Shown: positions 47,601-60,500, counted from the first letter of the stretch. The stretch: 64,000 bases of DNA from Owenia fusiformis (GCA_903813345.2 CAIIXF020000005.1:8003375-8067374), one strand, 5' to 3'. The notes: a model not told the origin generated them from the sequence alone. Translations and numbers: made by a program.

Positions 47601-47840
47601 AATAAATGTATTACAATTTGTACATAGTTTTACTCAATTGTATCTATCATTATTTGTGACTTCAAAATAGAATTGTAAATACTGTTATATTATGTTAAAT
47701 AAATTGTTCATGTCTTAAAAACTTTGAGGTTCAGGAATAAAACTTAAAAAGGCATAATATCTGCCATTCTTATGAACACTGTTTTATGTAAATTGTATTT
47801 GTTTTGTTTTGTATTTTCTGCTTCAATCTGTTTGGATTGA
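44624..47840 (+). other. PDE 3' UTR and downstream sequence
   Basis: AT-rich, with candidate poly(A) signals at 46705 and near 47698 and no supportable exon. The convergent UBLCP1 gene ends 5.8 kb after the PDE stop. Confidence 0.5.
46705..46710 (+). terminator. candidate poly(A) signal of the PDE gene
   Basis: AATAAA about 2.1 kb after the PDE stop codon. The stretch between is AT-rich without convincing exons and reads as 3' UTR. Another AATAAA near 47698 is an alternative; I cannot tell which is used. Confidence 0.45.
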
Positions 47841-48067
47841 ATATTGTCAGTGGCGTAGCCAGGATTTGTCAAGGCAGGTTTTCCACGAGCTAACTCCAGG
47901 TCAATATTTGGTGAAAACCTGCTTAGATTTGCTAACATTTTGCCAAATTTGCTAAATTTTGCCAACTTTGATTAATTTTTGATGGCCCGCTAAAGTTTTA
48001 ATTTCTCCTTTGCCAAAATTCTGACAAATTTTTCTGCCTTTGCAAAATGCAAGTGAAATTTCCCAAA

Positions 48068-48741
48068 AGACCATGTGCAGTATGGCAAGTGATTTTAGAC
48101 GGTCATATCTTTCACCATGAGTACTTTCTGGGCATAAATACAGTGGTTTTTTATTATTATTAAAACAATATGTTTTATTTCAAGTGAAGTACCCATGATG
48201 ATAAAAATATCAATCAAACAATTCGAAAAATTATGAATAGGGACCCCATGTCAACATTTTTTTCAAAATATTGCACCTATTTACTCAAAAAAGGATCTCC
48301 TTTTTCTGATTTTTATTGCATGAAAAGATTATTCAACAAGGGGTCTAAAACATCTTCAAAAATATAATGGTATTGAAAGTCTAGTTTTGAAGATATCAAT
48401 TTTCGATGACCATATGTGGTTTTTAACTTTAACGCTTCTCAATACGCATCCCCTTTTCAGAAATTGTTAATATAGTGTAGAAGAAACTTTTGATATGTTT
48501 AAATTGAGAAAAGCAAGATCCTCTTTTTAGAAAATAAGCCTAACATTTTTTAAAAAGTGCCAGGGTGGGGCCCTAATCCATAATTTTTCAGAGAGTTGGA
48601 TTGATATTTTACTATCATGGGGACTTCACTTGAAAGAAAACATATTGTTTTAATAATAAAAAACATTGTTTTTATGGCCAGAAAGTACTCATGGTAAAAG
48701 ATATGACTGTCTAAAATCACTTGCCACACTGCACATGCACC
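48068..48741. mobile_element. foldback element, long member
   Basis: Arms pair: ATGGCAAGTGATTTTAGACG and ACCATGAGTACTTTCTGG at left; CCAGAAAGTACTCATGG and TAAAATCACTTGCCACAC at right; AAACAATATGTTTTATTTCA is inverted too. Preceded at 47851 by CAGTGGCGTAGCCAGGATTT, a frequent transposon left end whose partner I do not find nearby. Confidence 0.6.
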
Positions 48742-49382
48742 TTTTGACAGATTGGTTCATTTGATACTTTTATGAGCACACTTTTTAAAGGTAGTTTTCA
48801 AAAATTGAGACCCTTTTACAACAAAAGCCTTATTAAATCAATTTAAATTCTTAACTACCCAACCCTAGTGGACCCCTGGATAAGTCAGTGAATTAATTCA
48901 AGCTAATAGAGGTCATGTAATTGATGCATAAAATATATTATTTACTGTATTACATTCACTTGCACAATGAGGAGGAGGCAAAAAATTAGCAATGAAATTC
49001 AGATTGAATTTGACATTTTTTGCTTGTTCATGACTTGGCCCCTAATTTTAAAAGGATCACTGTGTAACTCTTATAACTGAATAACCTCTTGTAACCAAAG
49101 CCACAACCCAGCTACGGGTGAGTGGAAAGTCGGAAACCCATTGATTAGAACGTTGATTACATGCCTGGCAATAATAAATAAATGAATAGTACCATGGGTA
49201 CTGCGCTCACATGGGAATAAATAATCATTTATCATACGTTTTTTGCACATTATGAAAGGTTGATAATAATTTTGTAAAAGTACTTGGCTAGCTGAAATGA
49301 AAATATAATTTTCTATTATGAAGTTGGAACAGAGGGATTTCCCAAGCACACTAACTGACTAAGAGGTAGCTTTATACATGGT

Positions 49383-50085
49383 TTTTCTCCAATAAAAGTG
49401 GTGGCCATTTTGAAATTTGCAACATATTTTGGCGAAACTTGTAAACAAAGTATTGATAAATTAAGGTACTTGTACAATTTCAAGCAAATTGATGATGAAA
49501 TAATTGTGTGATAACTTAGAAATTAAGGTACCTGTCCAATTCAATCAAAATCAAATATTCAAATATCTGTAAAGTTATGACAAAAAAAGAGCTAAAAGCT
49601 TGATTTTTCTGCAATAAGAGTAGCGGCCATTTTGAATCTTGCGATATGTTTTGCTGAAACTTGTAGACATTGTTGATAATCTAGAAATAAAGGTACCTGT
49701 ATAATTTCAAGCAAATTATGTAACTTATGGAGTTTTGACAAGCTAAAAACCTGTGGCCATTTTGAATCTTTGCGACTTGTTTTGCCGAAACTTGTAGGTC
49801 TTATTGATAACATATAAATTAAAGTACCTGTACAATTTCAAGCAAATTGGTGGAGTTAAAACCAAAAAGAGCTGAAAGCCATTTTAAAACAAGGAAAGCT
49901 TTTGAGACTCCACTTATGGAACAATTGACGACCTTATACAATAGACACATTTTAAAAATGAAACCATTCCAATTGTTGAGGAGGATTTGGAATTAGTTGC
50001 CAATGTGTTGACACACAGACAGACGGACGGATGGACAGACAAGTGGGGGATAACAATAGTTCACCATGTGAGCTAAAAAGCTACC
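49383..50085 (-). repeat. interspersed repeat ending TAGCTCACATGGTGAAC
   Basis: On the minus strand starts TAGCTCACATGGTGAACTAT, then CCCCCACTTGTC and a TCCGTCCGTCTG block, followed by three diverged tandem units (GGCCATTTTGAA, CGAAACTTGTAG, GGTACCTGTACAATTTCAAG). A short piece is also at 27654. The same start is widespread in marine invertebrate genomes. Confidence 0.65.
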
Positions 50086-50423
50086 ACAATTAATATGTTG
50101 TTAGACCTATTCAATTTTCATTCACAGTTCCGGGTACGGGTAGCCTAGTTTTCATAGTTAATAATCAAACCGGAACCTGCAGCAGTATAAATGAATTTGA
50201 AAAACAAGTTTTTTTCATAAGTTTTCTTTGATATTTTTAACTTTTATCAATTAAAGTGTCACAACCAAAAGTGAATTGCAATTATTGTTCGATTAAACAA
50301 ACTTCATTAGCAGATTGTTCTTACATATTGTTCAATTGTACAATGTTCAGTGCTACAAGGTCAACATGATTGTGAACCATTGCAAATTGCATATATCGAG
50401 ATCCATAACTTGTTCAGTTAGTT

Positions 50424-50505
50424 TCAAGTAGGCTCACTAGTTGGTGTGTCTGTACTGGATGAGGAAGGTTTATCTGATGTGCGCTTTTGCTTGTGAGGCT
50501 TGTAT
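50424..50505 (-). CDS. UBLCP1: UBLCP1 exon 9 (terminal)
   Basis: Acceptor tgatttcag, ends TGA. Encodes [13 protein letters not shown] then a Ser/Thr-rich end ([13 protein letters not shown]). It replaces the shorter YLSKKQGQ end of the human protein. Confidence 0.9.
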
Positions 50506-53500
50506 CTGAAATCAACAAATTATGATTCGGAAATTGAAGGAAGATTTTCAATGTTAAAATTTTTACTGACAAGAAAAAAGTCAATATAAAACTTACTACT
50601 GTAAATTAACTTACTAAATATTTACAAAACATGGATAGTGGATCGTCTGATATTTGATAAGTAAACACTTTAAAATGTGTCTTGATAATATATTTTTCTC
50701 TCACATTCGATGTTTTCACTTGTTAACAAAGCAATTTCTTGATTTTTCTCACCTTTCCCATTTCCTATGATTGAGTATAGTAAAATCATCTAATGTTGCT
50801 ATATCACTGAGATACTTAGAGAGCTTAACAAGTTCTCTGTCTGTATCTCTGTTACTATGAGCCTGTTTGAATGGTCGGATCTGAAAAATTTGTATCACAT
50901 TTAAAAGGCAGTTTACACAAGATCTAGTACATGAAGTATATCTCAGATAAAATAGCTTGAATCAAATACTGAACCTTGTAAGAAAATTTGAATCAATAAA
51001 AATACAAAACTGGTTCGGTCAGGCATTAAAGCAAATCTATAAAACATGCCTGATTCAAAGCTGATTTTTTCAAATGTATTTTTGAAATATTTTTTATCAA
51101 ACACATCTGATCAAAACACTTAATCACCAAAACATACTATTTATTGGCTAAATAAAAAATGGCAAAATCAGAGTGAACTCCGGCTGCTGTACCTTTAATC
51201 CTGACTGGGGGTTCATAATGAAGTTACGCCTTATATCATCAAACATTATGGTATTTTTGGGACTGTACTGTGGAAACTTTCCCCATATTACACCAAGTGG
51301 TTTTACCTGCAATAAGATGAACATTCTATTAAAATTCATGAAAGTCAACTCCTAAATGCAATAGTACATAAGAGAAACATCAGACCCATGATATGTATAC
51401 ATATTTAAGCTATTCAGCTAATTCTGAAAATTAAGGCATCCATGTAGGCCTAACTTGTTATTTCGCTTCCATTATTTAACTTTTATGCAATTTTCAAACT
51501 GACGATGAGGTACGTCAGATGAAGCATGATATAGTTATTTTTCATCATTTTTCAATCTCTCGTACTTTATCCTCTAAAACTCCATATTTGGGTGTGTGCT
51601 AAGATAACTAACCTCTATAACTCCATATTTGGGTGTATGTACAGTGATCATTGCACTACTGTCCAGCATGAAACTCAGTTTGTAGTTTGTATTAGATGAG
51701 ACACCTAGTTCCTTCATTTTTGCTTCTATCCATTTCATCCCTGTAGCAGCTGTAACAGAATACAAATAATTCAGTAAAACCAGTGACAAACCTACTTCTT
51801 GACTTTTTCTCACTGAACACAAAACTCTAATTTAACAATTTTGACTAAGATTAGCCCATAAGCAAAACTCATTCAAACAGATCAATGTGCAAGCAGACTC
51901 AGCTTGGTTCAAAATAATTTTTGGAATAGTTTGGACTTCAATTCTTGGCAGATAACTGCTCTTTGTATTATTTTTGCTTTCTCTATTGACTTTATGTATT
52001 TAACTGATTGGGTTCCACAATAACCTTTTCATATTTCCATTATAACTAGTATTAGTTGTTCGACTTTATCACTTAATGTAGTTTAGGATTGTGTTATTGC
52101 GAATACACTCCTGAACTGATAGGGTGGTCAGAAAGTTCCACTATAGGCCTGCCATTGAAGTAATTATCATTGTAATAAATATGGCAAATATTCTGACTAA
52201 TGAAGATGAAATGAGAATAACTACTTACACCAGATCACTATGTCATAATCTTCATATGCAGCAGTGAGAAACTCATGTAGATAAGGCCTCATCAACTCCC
52301 GTCCTGTCTCAGCTACAGATCTGTGGTCTGCAATATAGAAACAATACAGTGAACAGATATGGACCAGCAAGAAAATCAATTAACATATGAACTACATCAT
52401 ATGACCATGCAATATTACACCACAAGACTACCACACATATTATACTATATGACTACAAAATACAACACAATATGACCATCCCATATGACCTCCCCATATT
52501 ACCCATATGATATCAATTCTATCAGCCATTGACAAGAATTGATTCATGTTGCAACCATCTGGCTGCCTGCATGCCTCAAATGCCCATCAGCACAATATAA
52601 ATATATAATAACACTTTTTCAAAGTGTGATAAATAATCAAATATCATTTTGGTATTAATGGACAATGAGCAAAAATTTTACATTTAAACAATATATTTTC
52701 TGTTGACTTACCAAATATTGTATAGTCAATATCTAATACAAGGAGATTCTTTCCTTCTCTTGGTTCATTCAAGATCTTTACTTCATAGTCCTTTATTCGT
52801 CTATCAACTTTAGTCAGGTACTCCTCTCTACAAATAATGAAGTACATGTAATCTATTTTGTGATTTTTTATAGGTTAATATTCTTTTTTTGGTTGTATTG
52901 TACTTTATTTATTAAACTGCATACTCAGTAACTCCCAAAGTAGCAAATCCCATTAAACAGAACCTATTTTATCAAATCTATATTTTGAACATTTCATAAT
53001 AATTGTATCTTTTCTGCAAAATTTACACCCATAATGCTACATATGATTCACAGAACCTACCTGTTTTCTACAAGTATTTCATCTTCTTCAATATCGAAGT
53101 CATTGACAACATCTGGTAAGTCTTTGGGAGGTTCTATAACATCAGCCTGAAAAGTATACAGTATATATGTGAACAGTCATAAGGTAAGCGTAACAATATT
53201 TTTGATTTTGAATCCCGCTCCTCTAATGCAGACAATGTAAAAACAAACCAACTCAAGCCAGACAATCTCACAGCCAAATCAGAAGTCAACAAATCTGAAC
53301 TAACATACACACACTTACATGCAGCTATTTAGGCTAATATAAATGTAGATGACTTGAAAAAATATGGATACTGGAACTGGAAGACATATGTCAATATTTA
53401 CAAAAAACAGTCACTTTTTATGTAGCTTTCACTAAAGTGTACAGTTAGGAAGTGAATAATACAGATTGTAAAGTACAAACCAATGCCTCCTCTCTTGTAC

Positions 53501-54402
53501 CCATCATCATGATCTTTGTGTTAGGTTTCATCTTTAGCAGGGACAGTTCAACATCATCATCTGGCACTTTTCCTGGAAGAAGACAAGAAATAGTGTTACC
53601 ATGGTTACGATTGTTGCCAGTCGCTCATGTAGTTAGAAAATGCGTACATGACAAGGGGTCAACTATACCTGGCATATTGAAACGACAATATGTTTGAAAA
53701 TTAAAGGATTTTGAGTCTCATAGTAGCTAGGCATTGCTGTCAGCCCAAAAAAACACAAAAACAACAACAAAACAATGAGTGTTTGTAAAATTTTTATAAT
53801 TGAGTTACAATTAGGTACTAGTCTGCGGCGTGCGTCTAGGGCGTGCTTCTACGCGACAGGGGCCCTTCCTACAATATTTGACATCGCTATCGTGAAATAT
53901 TTTCTTCTATATTTAGCAGCAGATGTCTGAAAACCATTTTCTAATAAATCAATATCTTTCTTTGAAGGCATGGTTGAGTGACACGTCACAAGTCATGAAG
54001 TAGATACATGGTTACTGTACATCACATCATTAAAATTGACTGAAACATCACCAGGGAAACATCACAACACACGACATGTTGTATCTGTAAACTAGCCAGT
54101 GAGTAATAATGTCTGTCATATCTAAGCTCTGGGGTTTCCTCCTCTAGCCTCAGGTCAGGTCCACTGTTACTGTGTATCAATTTTGGAATCATCATGATAG
54201 GCTAGATCAAGAAGATGAAAATTATGAATTTTTGAAAAATAATACCTTTGTATTTTAGCCCTAACAGCTTCTGTCGCTCTGGTAATACGCCGGTTTGCTT
54301 TCTAATAGCATGTTTGAGATCTAAGACAGTATCTGTGCTACTTGTGTCTTCTATTTTGTACTCTGTACCGCTCCATTTCACGATCACACATATTTGTGAC
54401 AT
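50424..54402 (-). CDS. UBLCP1: ubiquitin-like domain-containing CTD phosphatase 1 (complete, 9 exons)
   Basis: Nuclear phosphatase that docks on the proteasome base through its ubiquitin-like domain and dephosphorylates 26S subunits (family knowledge). Nine exons join in frame to 336 codons plus TGA; human is 318. Ubiquitin-like domain at about residues 1-80 ([29 protein letters not shown]), acidic linker (DFDIEEDE), then the HAD/FCP-type phosphatase with nucleophile motif [11 protein letters not shown] (Asp144, Asp146), [72 protein letters not shown] and the C-terminal helical region ([19 protein letters not shown]). All catalytic landmarks are intact. The extra length is a short Lys/Ser-rich C-terminus. 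ATG at 54402 chosen because upstream codons are non-coding in type and it aligns with the family start. Convergent with the PDE gene, divergent from the PRR11-like gene. Confidence 0.97.
50753..50880 (-). CDS. UBLCP1: UBLCP1 exon 8
   Basis: Acceptor aatttttcag, donor AG/gtgaga. Encodes [20 protein letters not shown] and the helical tail ending NHRKWER. Confidence 0.95.
51193..51306 (-). CDS. UBLCP1: UBLCP1 exon 7
   Basis: Acceptor ttattgcag, donor AAG/gtacag, 38 codons, phase 0/0. Encodes [11 protein letters not shown] and [20 protein letters not shown]; the DD pair is the Mg-binding motif IV of the HAD fold. Confidence 0.95.
51613..51749 (-). CDS. UBLCP1: UBLCP1 exon 6
   Basis: Acceptor ctgttacag, donor GAG/gttagt, 46 codons with the split Ser. 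Encodes [17 protein letters not shown] and [17 protein letters not shown]. Confidence 0.95.
52229..52327 (-). CDS. UBLCP1: UBLCP1 exon 5
   Basis: Acceptor atattgcag, donor TGGT/gtaagt. Encodes [20 protein letters not shown] and YEDYDIVIW. Confidence 0.95.
52712..52827 (-). CDS. UBLCP1: UBLCP1 exon 4: catalytic DxDxT
   Basis: Acceptor atttgtag, donor TTTG/gtaagt. Encodes [20 protein letters not shown] and VLDIDYTIF. The first Asp is the phosphoryl acceptor in HAD phosphatases. Confidence 0.96.
53061..53146 (-). CDS. UBLCP1: UBLCP1 exon 3
   Basis: Acceptor cttttcag, donor AG/gtaggt (phase 2). Encodes [17 protein letters not shown], the acidic linker between domains. Confidence 0.94.
53481..53572 (-). 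CDS. UBLCP1: UBLCP1 exon 2
   Basis: Acceptor tcttccag, donor TTG/gtttgt. Encodes [20 protein letters not shown] and [11 protein letters not shown], the end of the ubiquitin-like domain. Confidence 0.95.
54246..54402 (-). CDS. UBLCP1: UBLCP1 exon 1
   Basis: ATG to donor AAAG/gtatta, 52 codons plus one base. Encodes [15 protein letters not shown] and [15 protein letters not shown], the start of the ubiquitin-like fold. Confidence 0.95.
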
Positions 54403-54476
54403 TTTCACTTTTGGAAACGGAAGTGATTTTCAAACTGAGGCTGGTCATGTGATCCCGCTAATTTCAAAATTTCAAA
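54403..54476. promoter_or_regulatory. bidirectional promoter between UBLCP1 and the PRR11-like gene
   Basis: Only 74 bp separate the two divergent start codons. It holds ACGGAAGTG (54417-54425), an ETS/GABP-type site typical of bidirectional promoters, and TCATGTGA (54445-54452), an E-box variant. No TATA box is evident. Because both 5' UTRs must fit here too, transcription starts either lie within this gap or overlap the opposite gene. Confidence 0.7.
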
Positions 54477-54522
54477 ATGGAGAATGGAGGTGGTTCTGAA
54501 AAGATCAGTAAAGAAAAACAAG
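54477..54522 (+). CDS. PRR11-like exon 1
   Basis: ATG GAG AAT ... to donor CAAG/gtaata, 15 codons plus one base (MENGGGSEKISKEKQ). Short exon supported by exact phase fit with exon 2 and by position at the shared promoter. Confidence 0.75.
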
Positions 54523-57500
54523 GTAATATGGATTCCTCTGGAGTAAATGCTTAATTTAATCAAAAAATGAACATATGAACATTTTTGACACACGCAAAAG
54601 GATCGAATTACATTCGATCGCAAGTCAGTGTCCTATTATTGAAGACATAACACTGATGTTTTCATTGAAAAAATTTCAACTTTCAATAAATTCAATTTTC
54701 ATTGAAATTTTCAAATTAGATCTAATTTCAATAAATTCAAAATTGAAACTTTCAAACCATTTCAGTGAAAGAATAATATTAATTACTTGGTTTATAGTTT
54801 ATCCTAGGCAAAACACATAGTGTGCACCACCTAGACTATATCCTATTTAGTCTGAATAATATTCAGACTATAAGGCACCTATGTTAAAGTTTGGTAATCC
54901 TAAATATTTGTTTACATAGGAAGTGCTATTCAAAATGGCCGATTGGGTAAAATTAATTTGCACATTTGTTACTTCAACTAGCTTTATTTCCACTTGACAA
55001 TATGCTGTGTTATTTTTTATTGCATTTAATTGTACCTTACTATTTAATTGAAATTTTGTAATGTTTATTTTATTGAAAAAATGGTTCCTCTAATTGATAA
55101 TTTTGTGCAAAAAAATTCACTGCAATTTCCACAGGAAAGTAGTACATCATAACAGACTGACTTCTAGTCAGTCTGTTGGATACATACTAGTGCACCACCC
55201 CTGTTGCATCGAAGCCCCTAACTCTTATTACCCAAGGGGCACCTGTGGCACCAAGTCCATGTATCATATGTATAGACAGGAGAGATTATGGTAGATGATG
55301 TTCAAGTTGATGCACAGGGGCTTGTATGGAAGATCGAGCAGAGATCTTATGTCTTATAAGCCTCCTTCTTATAGATAGGACCTTGGCCACATGAGGGCTC
55401 TGTCCGATCTTCCATACAATTCAAGCCCTTGTGAACCTACTGCCGAGCTGGCTAATACATTGAGCCCTGCGACACAGCCATAATACTGCTGAGCAACTAA
55501 TGGTGGTTACTCGTGTCTTTAGCTTACAGCTAGATGTAGATGTGACTTCATTGATTCGCATGTACTCTAGAAAAAAATGTCACACGCACCTTATTAATAA
55601 TTTTTATAAATTGAAGCATTGCTTGTCTGGATTTAGATATTTCAAAATTCATTTTTGGAAATAACTCAAACTCAACGGATCCGCCATTTATACAGCTCAC
55701 TCAGTAGAAAAATTGAGGCCATTTTGAATTGAAATTTCGCTAAGCTAAATTAGATCCTTAATAACAATAGATTCAGATAGGATATGAGCTGATATTCTGC
55801 AGATGTATGCATAAAAGTATGTTTCATATAAATTATGCCGTAACAACTGCGTGTGTTACCATGATTTATAAATTTTGAATACCACAGCTGCTGTAACTAT
55901 CACTCTTTGAAAGCGTTGGACCTTTGTAAGCTCATGGTTTCATCACGTCTGCTTTACATTCATGAGCCTACATTGTTCTACCCTGCACCATACCTTCATG
56001 AATTCTTGGTGAACTATTACATAGACATTGCACTCAACCCCATCTACGTATAGATCTATCCTTTTCCTATTTAAATAAATGAAGTCTAGGGATTACTGTG
56101 AGTGTTCTAAAATTCCATGTTACATTTACATGTAAATATGTAACATAAACCCACCAATTATTATGGCGCCACTTGTGGACAATGTTTGGTGGTTTGTGTT
56201 TGGCTGTAGCAAATGGCAGGTGAAGGATGGTGACATTTTGCATGTTAATGCCTTTTTAAAAATCAAGAAACATTAGTCTAGTTAAGTTAAGTAGCACAGG
56301 TATCAGAATATAGTAGAATTAACTCAATGCTGACTTTTTTTGTTTGTTTTTTCAGTGTATGAATGGCAGAGAGAAGACATGTCCCCTGCTAAACTACATG
56401 CAATTTTAGATTCTCGACGGGAACAGTTACTTTCTATTATTCCAACAAAAGAAAATAAAGGTACTTTTACGCGTACATCTGGATTTGTACATGATTATGT
56501 AATAACGCAGATGCGAGTAGGTAGTTACCAATTTCACCACCAGGTGGCTCGTTCGGGTCAGATAGCATGGCGCCGGGTATAGTAGAAAGTTCCCTTTGAC
56601 TTAAATTACATCTGTTTTAGTGGTTTAATCTTCATATAAACCTTATGTATCTAATAGTTATGCAAATTAAAAAATGTCCAGTAAAGGAAAATGTTATTTG
56701 TTGATTACAAGAAAAGATATTTCACTTTTTGTGACTTTGTAACATGGGGTCTATGGGGATTCAACCCGAACCAGAAATCACATTTTCAAAATAAATTAAA
56801 TTTTCAAAGTTGATAAACAATTTTCGAAACCATATTTCTAGATGTACTTTTACATGGAGATTTCAAATATGACATCATTTTGACTGAATTTTCAATATTT
56901 AATGACGTAAATCAAGATTATTTCTACTCGCATCTACTCTATTGTAATACATGTACTATGTGATCATGTGTGTTAAAGAAAACAATATTCACTGATAAGG
57001 TTGGTAAAAAATTTCAAGTAAATTATCGTCAAACTCTCGCAAATGGCAGATAAGAGGGGCTCTGGCATACCAGAATGATAGCAGATCTATGAATCACATC
57101 TAGGTATGTGTAATTGATAATAGAAATGTCTGAGTACTGAAATCTGCTAAAATTCTTTTTATTATACACCTGCATAATAAACATTTTAGCTAAAGGTGTG
57201 TTTCATAAGGGACTACATGTAGATATCAGATGGGTGTGATCGCACCCATCGCACCCCCCCCCCCTCGGCTACGCCTATGTTCTGATTTACCCGAACAGTG
57301 ATAAGACAGTGGATTTTAAAAATGGTTACATATTATGATATTACACACTGAAATCTCTTGTATAGTTTGTATCATATTATGAGGTAAATCTTATTGCTCG
57401 TATCAAAATGGAAAATACTGCATTATTGGACTCCTTGGACACATACTAAAAATATATCAAATGTATATCTGACTTTGGGCATATAATTGGAAGACTTGAT

Positions 57501-60500
57501 AACTCCTGGAAGTTTTTGTTTTTTCTCAAACAAGACAATATGTATTCCACCTATCAAAAATTTTACTCTCATTTTGTCTGTAATATTTTGCAGAACAAGA
57601 ACCATTGGTGCAGGAATGGCTTGCCCTCTTGGTGGAGCGAGATAATCTAGTTCAGCAGGAATTCATGAAGGTATGGTGCATGGTAGAACTAATATGAAGC
57701 AAGGGTATCAAACCTGGGGTTAAGGTTCAGCTGGAAAGTAACATTTTGGTAAAAAATTGCTATACCTGCACATGTTATTTTCTGGTACAAAATTAAGTAT
57801 GAAGTAATGTGTGTATTTCCTTGCTTTTTTCAGGAAAGTATCATTACACTGTTTACTTTTAGAATATCTGGAAACAGGTCAATGGTAGCTCCTGTGTTGT
57901 CTGGAAACTTTGAAAGAAAATTTGGAAAAATAGAAAGTGTGAAATATCAGAATTTTCCGGAGTTTTCATTGAACCCCTACCAGATATTCTAAAAGAAGAC
58001 AATGTAAAGATACTTTCCTGAAAAAAGCAAGGAAATTGACATATGCCTTCATACTTTATTTTGTACCAGAAAATAACATGTGCAGGTATAGCAATTTTTT
58101 ACCAAAATGTTACTTTCCAGCTGTACCTTAATATCCTCTTTATGTCACCACCACAAGTGTAGACATATTGTTGTGGTCTCCAACTGTTTGTGGATGTTGT
58201 TCGGTGGTTGGTGCTTGCTGTGATATTTCAAAAGGAATAGCAGGGGTTTCATTTGAAAAGCAGGAAACGGGCGATTTTCACTGGTTGTTTTCACAAAATC
58301 GCCTGTTGTTTTTAGGGACTTTTCAACTGATCCATGTTAAATTTATGATTTCCATTAATTTTGCCTGTTGTTTTCATTTATTTAGTCATGAGAAATTCTA
58401 GTGAGACCCCTGAACAGGGTCAGAATTTGTATACCCATATTCCACAAATATTCACAAAAATAATTATGTTTCGGGAGGATGGGATAGAAGATGATGATTT
58501 GAAGGTGAACATTGTCTCTTGAAAGGAAATGACTTTTGATTTAAAATTCTTTAACAATTACATTTTTGGAAGGGTATGGGTTAATCTGATCTGAAATGTA
58601 ACCAACTATGTCTCAATTGACCTTTTGTGATCAGAATTCAGGAATTTTGTTTATGGATACTGTTGTCACGTATTTCGTCTTATTGATGTGACGTCATATA
58701 GAAATGATATTAGACATGATGGAATCACAAAATGGTGGACACGTGGCAGTTTTGAGCTAAAAATATTGTTGTTTCTTCTATGAAAACCATGGGTCGGATA
58801 TTTACCAGATATGCCGATTTGACTAGATCATGAGTATATCTATATATGTGTGAAGTTTGGGTGAAATTCATACTAAACATCGATGCCTATAAGCGGGGTC
58901 AACCCAGTTGTCCGAAACCCAGTTGTCCGAAACCCAGTTCTCCGAAACCCAGTTTTCCGAAACCCAGTTGTCCGAAACCCAGTTGTCCGAAAATTAGGGG
59001 ATCTTATTTGAAAAATACAATTTTTTTAAACGAATCTCATTGTCGCAACCTCTGCGAATCACAACATAACATTGGAATAACGTTGACATCATTGCAAAAT
59101 TAGGCTAAATATGCTAAGTCAAGACGTTAATTGTTTAATGTTTAGCCTACGAAAGTTCATATACAGGTGATATAGATGTTCAAACAAACAAAGTTAAATT
59201 ATGTTATTCTCATTGTAAAATGGCGTTTACACAACATACATAGATAGGGGTCTACAATTTTTAAACCAATTTTCTTTATGGCCCATGGGCCTTTTTTGAG
59301 AGGGAACAACATTTTTCCAATGGGTGATGAGCGTTCATAAAAGGAAAATAGCTTTCCCAAGCCAGTGGGCATTTATTTAGTAAAGTTGACATGTACATCT
59401 TTTGAAACCAAAACTTATTCTTCATTTACGTACTCTGTTCGAGAAATAGAGTTTAAAAGGATGAAGTGAGTACATGGCGAAAATGAAACTTCTTGCGAAT
59501 GGGAGAACATCCATTTTGATACGAGGACAGCCTGCCTTCGTTTCCAGTTGATCCCAAGTGATTAAGTTAAGAATGTTTTGTTCTTTTACGATTTGATAAA
59601 ATACAGAGACTAAGAAATTAAATGCGACGAAATATTTTGACAACGTAATATGTATACTGTTTTATTCTTAAAGTACTATATGCGTAAACCTATTTTATCT
59701 GTTTCAAAATGATTCATTTTATTTTGCCTATATACAGATATAAAAGAGATTGAAGAAGATAAGATAAACTGTTCCGTAATATATATTGTGTTTTGATAAC
59801 CTTTTTTAGAATCACAATGTAAAATAAATCCCCCGTTCCTGCCATTCTGGTAACGCGTGCAATGGATGCAATTCAAAGTGAGAGAGAGAGAGAGATCTAT
59901 GAACATCAGAATGCGTCCATGCCATTAATTTGGCCAAATACATGGCATGAAACTGGCATGAAACCGGAGTAATGGGTTTCGGACAAGTGGGTTTCGGAGA
60001 ACTGGGTTTCGGACAACTGGGTTTCGGACAACTGGGGTGCACCCCCTATAAGCGCCCCCCGTTTTTGTCAAAATCGGGGGGCGATTAACCGCTATCTAAA
60101 TCATGTCAGTACGATCTTAGACTTGGTATGTGCTTAGGATGAATGTTGATCTAGTCAAATCGAACGCTTTCGTGAAAAATAAATCAATAAAGCACGAAAT
60201 ATAGAAGATAAACTCTCAAAACCAAGCATCTAAAGCTGGATGGCCTAATTGTGACGTCACTAGACCCCGGTAAATGAATGCTATTAATCAGAGAGGGCAA
60301 TGTATTTCCAGGAAAATCAGAAGATGTTGGACAGACATATTAAAGAACTCAAAAGAACACTGGTGAACATAGGTCACCTGAGCCATTATAACACGCGTAC
60401 AAACCTGAAGTATAATCTGGCCAGTCTCTATCACGAGGTCGTTCAGTACTGCTCAGATCGCAACATTGAGGATTCTACTGAAGAACAAAAGGTTGTTGTG

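Noticed and set aside
54403-54408. UBLCP1 start at the upstream GTG (54408)
   Set aside because: Not an AUG; the ATG at 54402 fits the family start and the short promoter gap.
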